The translations under genes were made by a program, and so were the position numbers. From the NCBI RefSeq assembly GCF_013280495.1, contig NZ_JABSSX010000003.1, positions 310,001 to 374,000 on the forward strand: a stretch of DNA of 64,000 bases, in the 5' to 3' direction. Each line of letters opens with the position of its first letter. Position 1 is the first letter of the stretch. The notes below the pieces were generated by a model. It worked only from the letters and a program-made list of their open reading frames with translations. It made no database searches and was not told the DNA's origin. Positions 1-9,600 of this stretch are shown here, piece by piece. This stretch comes from Brevibacterium permense. GTDB lineage: Bacteria; Actinomycetota; Actinomycetes; Actinomycetales; Brevibacteriaceae.

Positions 1-165
1 GCGTCGGAGCACTCGCAGGTGCTCGGAGACCGCTGGACGACTGAGCTCGAACAGGGCGGTCAGCTCGGACACCGAACGTGGTTTGGTGCGGACCGCCTCG
101 AGGATCGATCGCCGGGTGTCGTTGGCTACGGCCGAGAAGACATTCGAAATCACACGATCGAGCAT
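1..165 (-). CDS. ArsR-family HTH transcriptional regulator, N-terminal part only
   Basis: The first 55 codons of a winged-helix regulator; the gene runs off the left edge of the window. The reverse-strand translation begins MLDRVISNVFSAVANDTRR and continues through a helix-turn-helix of the type SVSELTALFELSRPAVSEHL, characteristic of ArsR/SmtB-like repressors of the subgroup that often controls SRPBCC (AHSA1) genes. The metal- or ligand-binding part is not visible, so the effector cannot be named. A GGAG ribosome binding site lies at 177-180. The start codon lies within an inverted repeat that may be an autoregulatory operator (see separate entry). Family is clear; specific role unknown. Confidence 0.85.
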   Translation of the reverse strand, partial: MLDRVISNVFSAVANDTRRSILEAVRTKPRSVSELTALFELSRPAVSEHLRVLRR

Positions 166-205
166 ATGTCGGGTTTCTCCTACATGTCAATAGAATCCGA
201 CATAT
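164..205. promoter_or_regulatory. Inverted repeat around the ArsR start codon, possible operator
   Basis: A perfect 9-base inverted repeat, ATATGTCGG at 164-172 and CCGACATAT at 197-205, is separated by 24 bases and overlaps the ribosome binding site and start codon of the ArsR-like gene. A related ACATGTCA half-site lies at 182-189. ArsR proteins usually bind palindromes of this kind close to their own promoter, so autoregulation is plausible but inferred. Confidence 0.35.
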
Positions 206-532
206 CTGCGTCTTCGGGTATTGTCGCTCAGTTTGCCTCGTGGCCCTCACCCCGGACTACAAGCGGCATGACGTCCCGGTACATTCGCATCCCTCACCGT
301 TGCCCTTAATCCACCGCTCCAGTTTCATAACGCCCCGGTGCTGGCGCATCCCTCATCCGTCCTGTCGAAACACCGTTGTGCATCAAGTTGTTGAGTGACG
401 ACGGGTGAGGGGCGCCCGATGCGGCGACATTGGGGAGATGCGCGGAAGAGACGACGACACCCCGACCCGCTGCCGAAGCAGCGGGTCGGGGGTGCGTCAG
501 CGTGGTGATGCTGCGGACGGCCGCCAGGTGCG
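166..532. other. Gene-free stretch between ArsR gene and AIM24 gene
   Basis: No convincing coding frame on either strand. Apart from the ArsR promoter/operator side (164-205) and the terminator hairpin at 459-493, I see only a short direct repeat (CGCATCCCTCA near 286 and 345) of no clear meaning. The region just left of the AIM24 stop reads as ordinary intergenic DNA. Confidence 0.5.
459..493 (-). terminator. Hairpin downstream of the AIM24 gene
   Basis: Arms ACCCCGACCCGCTGC (459-473) and GCAGCGGGTCGGGGGT (478-493) pair over 15 positions with one bulged G and a CGAA loop. It sits about 40 bases past the stop codon of the gene on the minus strand. There is no U tract, which is usual for GC-rich actinobacteria. 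Confidence 0.7.
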
Positions 533-1225
533 TCAGCTGGTGGTGGCCGAGTAGACGGCGTTCTCTGCGGGCTGGACGACGACGAAGCCGGGGCCGTGGA
601 ATGCCAGCTGCACGGACTCGCCGGAGCCGCGACCGAAGAAGGTTCCGACGCTGACGTCGGTCTTGATCTGCGGGGCCAGTGCCGACGACCAGCAGACGGC
701 GGCCTGCGGATCGACGAAGGTCGGCTGCTGCGAGCAGTCGAGGACCATGGGCTCACCCTTGCAGCAGATGGCGGCAGTGCCCTGGCCTGCAAGTTCGAGG
801 TTGAATAGTCCCGAACCGCTGACCATCGCACCGACACCGCCCTTGATGCGTTTGATCTCCCAGCTGAGCGCGTCGTCGAAGGCGAGCAGATTCGCGGTGT
901 TGACGGTCAGTGCGTCCTGCGGACCTTCGAGCGCCATCATGAAGATGTTCGAGGCCTCCCTGGCGAAGAACACCTCTCCGTGTCCCTCGACGCGCATGAC
1001 GTTTCCGCCCTCGCCGGTGGCTGCCTTCTTCATGAACTGGCCGACCGACTTCGACCCCTGGTGGGTGAAGCGGACATCTCCCTGATAGGCGACCATCGCA
1101 CCCTTGGTGGCGATCATCGGCGCGTTCGGTGTGATCACCGAACGCAGCATCTTGTTCGACTGGAGCGTCCACCGCTCTTGGTTCTGGACCTCGGCGTTGC
1201 GCTTGGAAAAGAGTTCGCTTCTCAC
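533..1225 (-). CDS. AIM24 (DUF124/TIGR00266-like) family protein
   Basis: A 230-residue soluble protein of the AIM24 family, a double-stranded beta-helix fold named after a yeast mitochondrial protein; bacterial members have no agreed biochemical role. The family hallmark is the glycine-rich beta-rich body, here including MVAYQGDVRF, GHGEVFFAREASNIFM and VGTFFGRGSGESVQLAFHGPG. No signal peptide or membrane segment. It is translated from GTG, with AAGG about 11 bases upstream, and is monocistronic between two hairpins. A possible -10 box TACTAT (1284-1289, minus strand) lies upstream. Family assignment is solid; function is not known. Confidence 0.85.
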   Translation of the reverse strand: MRSELFSKRNAEVQNQERWTLQSNKMLRSVITPNAPMIATKGAMVAYQGDVRFTHQGSKSVGQFMKKAATGEGGNVMRVEGHGEVFFAREASNIFMMALEGPQDALTVNTANLLAFDDALSWEIKRIKGGVGAMVSGSGLFNLELAGQGTAAICCKGEPMVLDCSQQPTFVDPQAAVCWSSALAPQIKTDVSVGTFFGRGSGESVQLAFHGPGFVVVQPAENAVYSATTS

Positions 1226-1344
1226 GGTTCTGGGGACCTTTCGTTCAGGGAGGACTTCGGTGTTTCTTCAGTGGTCGATAACCATAGTACGGGCGAGAGT
1301 GCGCAGAACCCGGTCATTTCGTGTATCCGTTCCGGAACATGCAC

Positions 1345-1402
1345 AGAACCCCACGGCATCCGCTGCTCCGACGCTGCGGAGGAACGGATGCCGCGGGGCT
1401 CT
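1345..1402 (-). terminator. Long hairpin in the valS-AIM24 gap
   Basis: Arms at 1345-1362 and 1385-1402 pair over 18 positions with two mismatches, leaving a 22-base loop that can itself fold. It may back up the valS terminator at 1422-1460 or belong to the upstream region of the AIM24 gene. Confidence 0.5.
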
Positions 1403-1421
1403 GCGGGACCAGTTCGGGTCT

Positions 1422-1460
1422 CGGTCAGCCGGCGGGGCCGGAGGGTGCGCCGGCTGACCG
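1422..1460 (-). terminator. valS terminator
   Basis: A perfect 13-base stem, CGGTCAGCCGGCG (1422-1434) with CGCCGGCTGACCG (1448-1460), starts 22 bases after the valS stop codon. Confidence 0.75.
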
Positions 1461-1482
1461 TCAGGGCCGGCTGGTGTTCTGC

Positions 1483-4128
1483 TCAGTCCTGGTCGACGAA
1501 GTCGATCGAGTCGATGGTGATCTCCTCGCCGGCTTCCTCGGTGCTCAGGGACTTGATACGGCCCGCGGCCCTGAGGTCGCCTTCTGCCGCCGTGATCGCG
1601 GAGACGACGGCGGCCGGCGCCTGAATGGTCACGGAAGCGACCTCGGTCTTCTGCGACACCTTGGCCTCGGTCTTCGTGCGGCGGATCTCGGTCAGTGCGG
1701 CTGCCACGAAGGCCAGCAGCTCGGGATCGACGGACGATTCCGGATGGCTCAGCGCCTCATCTGCCGGCCACGGCGCACGGTGGACCGAACCGGTGCGCCA
1801 CCAGGACCAGACCTCTTCGGTGACGAACGGAGTGAACGGAGCGAACAGACGCAGCAGGACATCCAGAGCAGTGGCCAAGGTGACGTGCGCCGACAGCTGA
1901 TCGTCAGATCCCGATGAGCCGTAGGAACGGTCCTTGACGAGCTCGACATAGTCATCGGTGAACTCCCAGAAGAAGCTCTCGGTCACACGCAGTGCATGAG
2001 CATAGTCGTAAGCGGCCATATGCTTCCCGGCCTGCTCGACAACCTCGGCAAGCTTTGCCAGCAGGGCCCGATCGAGATCGTGGGTGACGGCGCCGAGCTG
2101 ACCGATGAGACCGGCATGCACACCCTGTGCCAGAGCAAACTTCGAGGCGTTGAGCAGCTTCATCGCCAGCCGGCGGCCGATCTGCATCTGTGTGACGTCA
2201 TAGGCGGTGTCCGCGCCGAGTTTCGCGCTGGCCGCCCAGTAGCGGACCGCGTCGGGACCGAATCCCGGCTTCGCCTCGCCGAGGATGTCCGACGGAACCA
2301 CGACATTGCCCTTGGACTTCGACATCTTCTTCCGGTCCGGATCGAGGATCCACCCCGACAGGCCGGCATGCTTCCACGGTGCCGCATCGTTGAGCGAGTT
2401 CGCCCGGACCACGGTGGAGAACAGCCAGGTGCGGATGATGTCGTGTCCCTGCGGACGCAGGTCGAAGGGGAAGACCTTGTCGAAGAACTCCTCGTCACGC
2501 GACCAGCCGCCGAGCAGCTGCGGCGTCAGCGACGACGTCGCCCAGGTGTCGAGGACATCCGGGTCTGCGGTGAACCCGCCGGGCACATCACGCTGGTCGT
2601 CGGTGAAGCCGGCAGGAGCCTCGGCAATGGGGTCGCACGGAAGCGACTCGGGCACGATCGGATCATCGTAATCGGGCTGGCCATCAGCGTCGAGGCGGTA
2701 CCACAGCGGAATCGGGACACCGAAGAACCGCTGCCTGGAGACCAGCCAGTCGCCGTTGAGGTTCTCCACCCAGTTCTCGTAGCGGGAGCGCATGTACGCC
2801 GGGTGCCATTCGATCTCGCGCCCGCGGGCGATGAGCGCATCCCGCAGCTCGGCCGACCGTCCGCCGTTGCGGATGTACCACTGACGGCTGGTGACGACCT
2901 CGAGCGGCTTGTCGCCCTTTTCGTAGAACGGGACCGGATGGGTGATCGGCTCGATCTCGCCGATGAGGTCACCGGAGTCGGTGAGCATCTGCGCAATGTC
3001 CTTGCGCGCAGAGAACGTCGTCTTTCCCGCCAGTGCCTCATAGTTGGCCACAGCATCGGACTTCGGTGAGCTCGCGATCCACTCGGGCACCTCGAGGTTG
3101 AGGCGGCCGCCGCGGTTGATCACCGCACGGGTCGGCAGATCGAGTTCACGCCACCACGTGACGTCGGTGAGGTCGCCGAAGGTGCAGACCATGGCGATGC
3201 CTGTGCCCTTATCGGACTTCGCGAGCTCATGGGCGCGGATCTCGACGCTGACTCCGAAGAGCGGCGAAACGACCTTCGTGCCGAACAGGGAGGCGTAGCG
3301 TTCGTCATCGGGATGGGCGACGAGTGCCACGACAGCGGGAATGAGCTCCGGACGCGAGGTGAGGATGATGATCGGTTCCGCCGAGGTGTCGGCCAGGCCA
3401 TCAGCGCCCTCGGGGAAGAACTTCACCTTGTGGTAGGCGCCTTCGCGCTCACGATCCTCGAGTTCGGCCTGAGCCACAGCAGTGCCGAAGGTGACGTCCC
3501 ACATGGTCGGGGCATCCTGCGAATAGGCATGCCCGTTCTTCAGATCGGTGAGGAAGGCCCGCTGGCTCACCGCACGCGAATCGTCATCGATCGTGCGGTA
3601 TGTGTACTTCCAATCCACAGACAGTCCGGTGGAGCGGAAGAGATCTTCGAACACCTTCTCGTCCTCGGCGGAGAGCTTCTCGCACAGTTCGATGAAGTTC
3701 TGGCGAGAGACCTTGACGTAGTCGCGCGAATTCTTCGGCGCCTTCTCCGGCGGCTGGAAGTCCGGGTCGTAAGGCCGGCCGGGGTCACAGGTGACTCCGT
3801 AGTAGTTCTGCACACGCCGTTCGGTCGGCAGGCCGTTGTCGTCCCAGCCGAGGGGATAGAACACGTTCTTGCCGGTCATCCGCTGATAGCGGGCGATGAT
3901 GTCGGTCTGGGTGTAGGAGAACACGTGTCCCACATGCAGCGACCCCGAGGCGGTCGGCGGGGGAGTGTCGATCGAGTAGACCTGCTCGCGATCGGTGTCG
4001 ACGTCGAAGGCGTAGACGTTCTGCTCGCTCCACGCGGCGTCCCATTTGTCCCGCAGCCCCTCGAGGGCCGGCTTGTCAGGAAGGTTCACTGACTCGTGCG
4101 TCGAGTCCGAAAAGGCAGGTGTGTTCAT
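1483..4128 (-). CDS. valS: Valyl-tRNA synthetase
   Basis: Class Ia aminoacyl-tRNA synthetase charging tRNA-Val, 881 residues, full length for the short actinobacterial type. Catalytic signatures are HVGH (residues 65-68, in the context TASGSLHVGHVF) and KMSKS (about 601-605). The unusual GWDDNGLPTERRVQNYYG segment after HIGH is typical of the actinobacterial ValRS subclass. The CP1 editing domain and the C-terminal anticodon-binding domain (LRLFAPFTPFVTEEVWSW) follow. I place the start at the ATG at 4126-4128 (MNTPAFSD); a longer frame upstream lacks a ribosome binding site and has a biased Arg/Gly-rich translation. It is transcribed alone, with a strong terminator behind it. Confidence 0.97.
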   Translation of the reverse strand: MNTPAFSDSTHESVNLPDKPALEGLRDKWDAAWSEQNVYAFDVDTDREQVYSIDTPPPTASGSLHVGHVFSYTQTDIIARYQRMTGKNVFYPLGWDDNGLPTERRVQNYYGVTCDPGRPYDPDFQPPEKAPKNSRDYVKVSRQNFIELCEKLSAEDEKVFEDLFRSTGLSVDWKYTYRTIDDDSRAVSQRAFLTDLKNGHAYSQDAPTMWDVTFGTAVAQAELEDREREGAYHKVKFFPEGADGLADTSAEPIIILTSRPELIPAVVALVAHPDDERYASLFGTKVVSPLFGVSVEIRAHELAKSDKGTGIAMVCTFGDLTDVTWWRELDLPTRAVINRGGRLNLEVPEWIASSPKSDAVANYEALAGKTTFSARKDIAQMLTDSGDLIGEIEPITHPVPFYEKGDKPLEVVTSRQWYIRNGGRSAELRDALIARGREIEWHPAYMRSRYENWVENLNGDWLVSRQRFFGVPIPLWYRLDADGQPDYDDPIVPESLPCDPIAEAPAGFTDDQRDVPGGFTADPDVLDTWATSSLTPQLLGGWSRDEEFFDKVFPFDLRPQGHDIIRTWLFSTVVRANSLNDAAPWKHAGLSGWILDPDRKKMSKSKGNVVVPSDILGEAKPGFGPDAVRYWAASAKLGADTAYDVTQMQIGRRLAMKLLNASKFALAQGVHAGLIGQLGAVTHDLDRALLAKLAEVVEQAGKHMAAYDYAHALRVTESFFWEFTDDYVELVKDRSYGSSGSDDQLSAHVTLATALDVLLRLFAPFTPFVTEEVWSWWRTGSVHRAPWPADEALSHPESSVDPELLAFVAAALTEIRRTKTEAKVSQKTEVASVTIQAPAAVVSAITAAEGDLRAAGRIKSLSTEEAGEEITIDSIDFVDQD

Positions 4129-4314
4129 AATTGCTGATTTTCTCACCCGGTTCGCGATCGGCCAAACCGGTTCGCGCCCGTGGCCGCGCGAAGCCCCACC
4201 CCGGCTTGAGTGCAGCACTCCCGCCTCGGCCGCCCCAGCTCGACGACGTGGGACGGCTCACACCCTGAAGGCGAAGTGAGTCGCCTGCGCCGCGGGCAAT
4301 GACATCATGGACAC

Positions 4315-5547
4315 ATGGCGCCCTTGGACCGAATTCCGACAGAGAATCCGCCGCCCACGTCGACCGCGTGGATGAATCCGGCACGTGCGATCGCGATCAT
4401 CGCCGTCGTAGCCATCCATTCCCTGGGCACCGTCGTCGAAGAGAACTTCGCAAGTATGGGGCCCGACTGGTGGCTGGCCAACACCATCGACTCCGCCTGC
4501 CGGTGGTCGGTGCCCGTATTCATCATGATCTCCGGGGCGTTGGCCCTGGACCCCGACCGGGGCGCCAAACCGCGGAAATTCCTGTCCAAACGAGTCTGGC
4601 GAATCGGCATCCCCCTCGTGTTCTGGACAGTCGTGTACGTTCTGTTCCGCCGCTACTACCTGCAGCCCGACGATGACACCTGGAATCCGGGCATTGCGAT
4701 CCTCACCGGATCGCCCTTCGTCCAGCTCTACTTCCTCTACGTCCTTGCCGGTCTGATCCTGCTCACCCCGTTCTTCCGCCTGCTGAGCGTCCACGGCTCC
4801 CGCCGTCTGCAGTGGGGGACCGGTCTGATCTTCCTCGGCATCGGCATGACTGACCAGTGGGTGTCGATGGTATTCGACGTCGGCGAAGCCAATATCGCCA
4901 CCCGGTTCCTGCCGATGGCCGGTTTCTACATCCTCGGTTGGGTGCTGCGCGATATCGTGCTCTCGGCCAGAGGGGCAGTCCTGGCGTGGCTCAGCTTCAT
5001 CATCGCGGTCACCGGAACTGCGGTCTGGGCCGGTCTGGGTCCCGGTGAGAAGCCGTGGTTGTTCCCGTACGAATATCTCGCCCCAGGAGTCGTCCTCGCC
5101 TCCATGGCCGCCTACCTCCTCCTGCATTTCCATCTGCGCGAAGGCTTCGGACTGCTGCACCGGTTCTACCCGTATTCCTTCGGTGTGTTCCTCCTCCATC
5201 CGCTGCTGGTCTACCCTGTCCGAAATGCCATGGGCCTGCCTGACACCGTGCCAGGCGTTCTTCTCCATGCCGTGATCATGCCGATCGCCTATGCGATCAT
5301 CTGCGCCGCCATCACCTGGGTGGCAGTGAAGATCCCCGGCTTCCGTGCCGTCTTCGGCGAAGGCGGACCCCGCAACCCGCACACCCGACCAAACGTGAAG
5401 AAACTCCGACCGGGCGCGAAGGGCCCCCCACCCGTCGCGTCGACGACCCCGGAAGAAACGACGCCACCTGAGCTTGCCGGGAGCAGCGCTTTCGAGACCG
5501 ATCTCGGCTCAGAAGAAACTACTCGCGGCAGAGAGCCGACTCCGTAG
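4315..5547 (+). CDS. Acyltransferase-3 (OafA/WecH-like) integral membrane protein
   Basis: A 410-residue polytopic membrane protein of the acyltransferase-3 family, which transfers acyl groups (often acetyl) to sugars or other extracytoplasmic acceptors. The first helix, AIIAVVAIHSLG, carries the conserved histidine, and about ten hydrophobic segments follow (for example GILILLTPFF-like and SFGVFLLHPLLVYPV, with the family's second conserved His near the end). The last 65 residues are a hydrophilic, Pro/Thr-rich cytoplasmic tail. There is no ribosome binding site, but CATCAT at 4303-4308 lies exactly six bases before the ATG, so the message may be leaderless. Acceptor unknown. Confidence 0.85.
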   Translation: MAPLDRIPTENPPPTSTAWMNPARAIAIIAVVAIHSLGTVVEENFASMGPDWWLANTIDSACRWSVPVFIMISGALALDPDRGAKPRKFLSKRVWRIGIPLVFWTVVYVLFRRYYLQPDDDTWNPGIAILTGSPFVQLYFLYVLAGLILLTPFFRLLSVHGSRRLQWGTGLIFLGIGMTDQWVSMVFDVGEANIATRFLPMAGFYILGWVLRDIVLSARGAVLAWLSFIIAVTGTAVWAGLGPGEKPWLFPYEYLAPGVVLASMAAYLLLHFHLREGFGLLHRFYPYSFGVFLLHPLLVYPVRNAMGLPDTVPGVLLHAVIMPIAYAIICAAITWVAVKIPGFRAVFGEGGPRNPHTRPNVKKLRPGAKGPPPVASTTPEETTPPELAGSSAFETDLGSEETTRGREPTP

Positions 5548-5626
5548 ACTGAGATCCGATAAGGAGAACCCCGCTTCCGGAATCCAGACTCAAACCCGCC
5601 GACAGACCCGACAGAGGAGAACCCAG

Positions 5627-6382
5627 ATGGAAAAGCTCAGAGCAGTAGTCACAGGAGCCAGTTCCGGAATCGGTGCGGCCACGGTCCGACAGCTGCGCGA
5701 GCAGGGCTGGGACGTCGTCGCCGTGGCCCGTCGTGAGGACAAGCTCAAGGCCCTCGCCGAGGAGACCGGAGCCGGCTACATCGTCGCCGACCTCACCGAT
5801 GACGCCGCCGTGGCGTCCATGGCCGAACAGGTGCTCGCCGGGGGAGTCGTCCACTCCCTCGTGGCCAACGCGGGTGCCGCCTTCGGAACCGACACCGTCG
5901 CCGAGGCATCGGTCGACGGGTGGCGGGACATGTTCGACATCAACGTCCTCGGCGTCCTGCGCGTCGTCAAGGCACTGCTTCCCGCCCTCATCGACTCCGG
6001 CCGCGGGGACATCGTCGTCATGTCCTCGACCGCGGGCCATCAGGCCTATGAAGGCGGCGGTGGCTACGTCGCTGCGAAACACGGCACCCATTCGATGGCA
6101 GCGACCCTGCGCCTCGAGCTCGCCGGCGAACCCGTGCGCGTCATCGAGATCGCACCAGGAATGGTCGCCACCGACGAGTTCACCTTCAAGCGTGTCGGCG
6201 GCGATGAGACGAAGGCCGCGAAGGTCTACGAAGGCGTCGAGAACCCGCTGACCGCGGATGACGTCGCCGACGCCGTCGTCTACACGCTCACCCGGCCGCA
6301 CCACTTCAACGTCGATCTCATGGTCATCCGACCGATCGCCCAGGCCGCTCAGCACAAAGTCGCCCGCAACCGGGGACTGTGA
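5627..6382 (+). CDS. Short-chain dehydrogenase/reductase
   Basis: A classical SDR of 251 residues, NAD(P)-dependent. The Rossmann motif TGASSGIGAATV lies at the N-terminus, NAG in the middle, and the catalytic pair Y147-x3-K151 in GGGYVAAKHGTH. The overall sequence resembles the YdfG/serine 3-dehydrogenase group (3-hydroxy acid dehydrogenases), but substrate cannot be set from sequence. AGGAGA is placed well for the ATG at 5627; an in-frame extension upstream overlaps the acyltransferase gene and has no ribosome binding site. It follows the acyltransferase gene by about 80 bases in the same direction, without an obvious terminator between. Confidence 0.9.
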   Translation: MEKLRAVVTGASSGIGAATVRQLREQGWDVVAVARREDKLKALAEETGAGYIVADLTDDAAVASMAEQVLAGGVVHSLVANAGAAFGTDTVAEASVDGWRDMFDINVLGVLRVVKALLPALIDSGRGDIVVMSSTAGHQAYEGGGGYVAAKHGTHSMAATLRLELAGEPVRVIEIAPGMVATDEFTFKRVGGDETKAAKVYEGVENPLTADDVADAVVYTLTRPHHFNVDLMVIRPIAQAAQHKVARNRGL

Positions 6383-6463
6383 GCACCCACGGCTCCAGCC
6401 CGGGGCGCCTCGGCGAGGGAGAAACCCCGCGCCGCCGAGTGGTCTCGGGCGGAGTCGACGGTA

Positions 6464-6469
6464 TAGGAT
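6464..6469 (+). promoter_or_regulatory. -10 box of the ileS leader
   Basis: TAGGAT within TATAGGAT, placing the transcript start near 6476, just upstream of the T-box stem I. No clear -35 box. Confidence 0.45.
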
Positions 6470-6475
6470 TGTCTT

Positions 6476-6690
6476 GCGTCGATCCGGCTATCACCGGGGA
6501 GCATCCGGAAGAACGGAACCAGCGTTCCAAACGCCGCGTTCTCAGTAGACCCGGACGGGTGGACCCGTCATCGTCTGAGTGAATGAGCGATCCGCTGACC
6601 GACCTGAACCGGTCGGACTGCGGATAAGCGAGGTGGTACCGCGGCAGACTGTCGTCCTCGTGACAGTGACCGCAGTGACCCAGAAGGACG
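6476..6690 (+). promoter_or_regulatory. T-box riboswitch of ileS, translational type with very short stem I
   Basis: A tRNA-Ile-sensing leader. CCGG (6484-6487) and CCGG (6494-6497) enclose the loop CTATCA, whose ATC at 6490-6492 is the isoleucine specifier codon placed in a terminal loop, as in the ultrashort-stem T-boxes known from actinobacterial ileS. A further stem is formed by GACGGGT (6554-6560) with ACCCGTC (6563-6569), closed by CTCAG/CTGAG (6541-6545, 6575-6579). The conserved T-box sequence GCGAGGTGGTACCGCGG lies at 6628-6644. Instead of a terminator, CGTCCT (6653-6658) can pair with AGGACG (6685-6690), burying the ileS Shine-Dalgarno AAGGAC. This fits control of translation start by uncharged tRNA-Ile. 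Confidence 0.93.
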
Positions 6691-6693
6691 CTC

Positions 6694-9600
6694 ATGACTC
6701 AGCCTCTCTATCCCAAGGTTTCGACCTCGACCTTCGGACTCTCGTCGTCCCCGAACTTCCCTGCCATCGAAGACGCTGTGCTGCGCTACTGGCAGGAGGA
6801 CGACACCTTCAAGGCATCGATCGCCCAGCGCGATGCCGGCGAAAACGGCGAGAACGAATTCGTCTTCTACGACGGACCTCCCTTCGCCAACGGCCTGCCC
6901 CACTACGGTCACCTGCTCACCGGCTACGTCAAGGACGTCGTCCCGCGCTTCCAGACGATGCGCGGCAAGAAGGTCGACCGCCGCTTCGGCTGGGACACCC
7001 ACGGACTGCCGGCCGAGCTCGAAGCCGAGCGTCAGCTGGGCATCACCGACAAATCCGAGATCGGCCGCATGGGACTGGCCGCATTCAACGACGCCTGCCG
7101 CTCCTCGGTCCTTCGGTACACCCAGGAATGGGAAGAATATGTGACCCGACAGGGCCGGTGGGTCGACTTCGACAACGACTACAAGACGCTCAACGTCGAA
7201 TACATGGAAAGCGTCATCTGGGCGTTCAAGCAGCTCTGGGACAAAGGTCTCGTCTACGAGGGCTACCGCGTGCTTCCTTACTGCTGGAAGGACGAGACGC
7301 CGCTGTCGAACCATGAGCTGCGCATGGACGACGACGTGTACAAGATGCGTCAGGATCCGGCCGTGACCCTCGGATACAAACTCAAGGACTCAGACGAGTG
7401 GGTCCTCATCTGGACGACGACTCCGTGGACGGTTCCGTCGAACCAGGCCGTGGCCGTCAACCCGGAGATCCCACTCGTCGCAGTGATCCCCGGTGAAGAC
7501 GGTGCCGAAGAACTTCAGGGCAAGACCCTCATCCTCGCCGAGGCGCGCCTGGGAGCCTATGCTCGTGAACTCGGTGCCGAACCGCAGGTTGTCCGCACCT
7601 TCCCAGGCAGCGAGCTCGTCGGCGCCTCCTACGAACCTCCCTTCCCGTACTTCGAAGGCCGTCAGGAGGAGTTCGGCGAGAACATGCACACGATCCTCGC
7701 CGCGGATTTCGTCACCGTCGAAGACGGCACCGGAATCGTCCACCAGTCACCCGCCTTCGGTGAAGAGGACAAGGAACTCACGGACTCCTACGGAATCACC
7801 GCCGCCCGCCCCGTCGACGACGCCGGTCGTTTCGATACGACAGTGCCCGACTACGCCGGCCAGCAGGTCTTCGACGCCAACAAGGCGATCATCAAGGACC
7901 TGCGCAACCACACGGGTCCGATGGAATCGCGGGGTGCTCTGCTGATCCGCCACGAATCCTACGAGCACTCCTACCCGCACTGCTGGCGCTGCCGGAACCC
8001 GCTGATCTACCGTGCGGTGTCCTCCTGGTTCGTCCGCGTCACCGAGTTCAAGGACCGCATGGTCGAACTCAACGAGCAGATCAACTGGGTGCCCGACAAC
8101 GTCAAACACGGACAGTTCGGCAAATGGCTGGAAAACGCCCGCGACTGGTCGATCTCGCGCAACCGCTTCTGGGGTTCGCCGATCCCCGTGTGGATCTCCT
8201 CCGATCCGGCCTACCCGCGCACCGATGTCTACGGCTCCCTGGCAGAGATCGAAGCCGACTTCGGACGTCTTCCGCGCAACGACTCCGGAGAAGTCGACCT
8301 CCACCGCCCGTGGGTCGATGACCTCACCCGCCCGAACCCGGACGATCCGACCGGCAATTCCGTGATGCGGCGCATCCCAGAGATCTTCGACGTCTGGTTC
8401 GACTCCGGTTCGATGAGCTACGCCCAGGTGCACTATCCGTTCGAGAACTCCGAATGGTTCGACAACCACTTCCCGGCCGACTTCATCGTCGAATACGTGG
8501 GACAGACCCGCGGCTGGTTCTACCTGCTGCACGTTCTGGCCACAGCGATCTTCGACCGACCCGCATTCACGAACTGCATCTCCCACGGCATCGTGCTCGG
8601 TTCCGACGGGCAGAAGATGTCGAAGTCCCTGCGCAACTACCCCGATGTCAACGAGGTCTTCAACCGCGACGGCTCTGATGCCATGCGCTGGTTCCTCATG
8701 GCTTCGTCCATCCTGCGCGGCGGCAACCTCGTCGTCACCGAACAGGGCATTCGCGACGGTGTCCGCCAGGTCGTGCTCCCGCTGTGGAACACCTGGCAGT
8801 TCTTCGCGACCTATTCCAACGCGGCCGGCGGTCCGGCGGGGGAGAAGACCGGCTACCAGGCACAGTCCCGCTACGACTCGTCCCAGGTCCTCGACCGATA
8901 CCTCCTGGCCAAGACGCACGACCTCATCACCGAGTTCGCTGAGGCGATGGAGGGCCTCGACATCTGGGCGGCATGCGAACTCGTGCGCAGCTACCTCGAT
9001 ATGCTCACGAACTGGTACGTGCGTCGTTCGCGTCGCCGGTTCTGGGACGGCGGCACCCACACGCATGAGTCCTTCGACGTCTTCTATACCTGTCTGGAGG
9101 CATTCTGCCGTGTGGCCGCGCCCCTGCTGCCGTTCACGGTCGAAGAGATCTATCGCGGACTGACCGGGCAGCGGTCGGTGCACCTGGCCGACTACCCGGA
9201 TGCCGAAGCATTCCCTGCCGACGCCGATCTCGTCGCGGCGATGGACCTCACCCGCGATATCTGCTCGACGGCCTCCTCGGTGCGCAAGGCCAACCAGCTG
9301 CGGGTGCGCCTGCCGCTGTCGCAGCTGACCGTCGCCACCGACACGGACCTGAGCTCTGACTTCACCGAAATCATCGCCGATGAGCTCAATGTGCGTACCG
9401 TCGAGGTCCTCGACGTCGCCGAGGCGGAGGCCGCCGGATTCTCCCTGTCACAGAATCTCGTCGTCAACGCCCGTGCCGCCGGACCCCGTCTGGGCAAACA
9501 GGTCCAGCAGGTCATCAAGGCTTCGAAGTCCGGCGACTGGTCCGTCACCGACGGCACCGTCGTCAGCGGCGGAATCGAACTCGTCGACGGCGAGTTCACC

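Noticed and set aside
4258..5382. Long open frame on the minus strand opposite the acyltransferase gene (374 codons)
   Set aside because: Translation is Asp/Gly/His/Arg-rich without any family feature and mirrors a GC-rich gene with clear membrane helices on the other strand.
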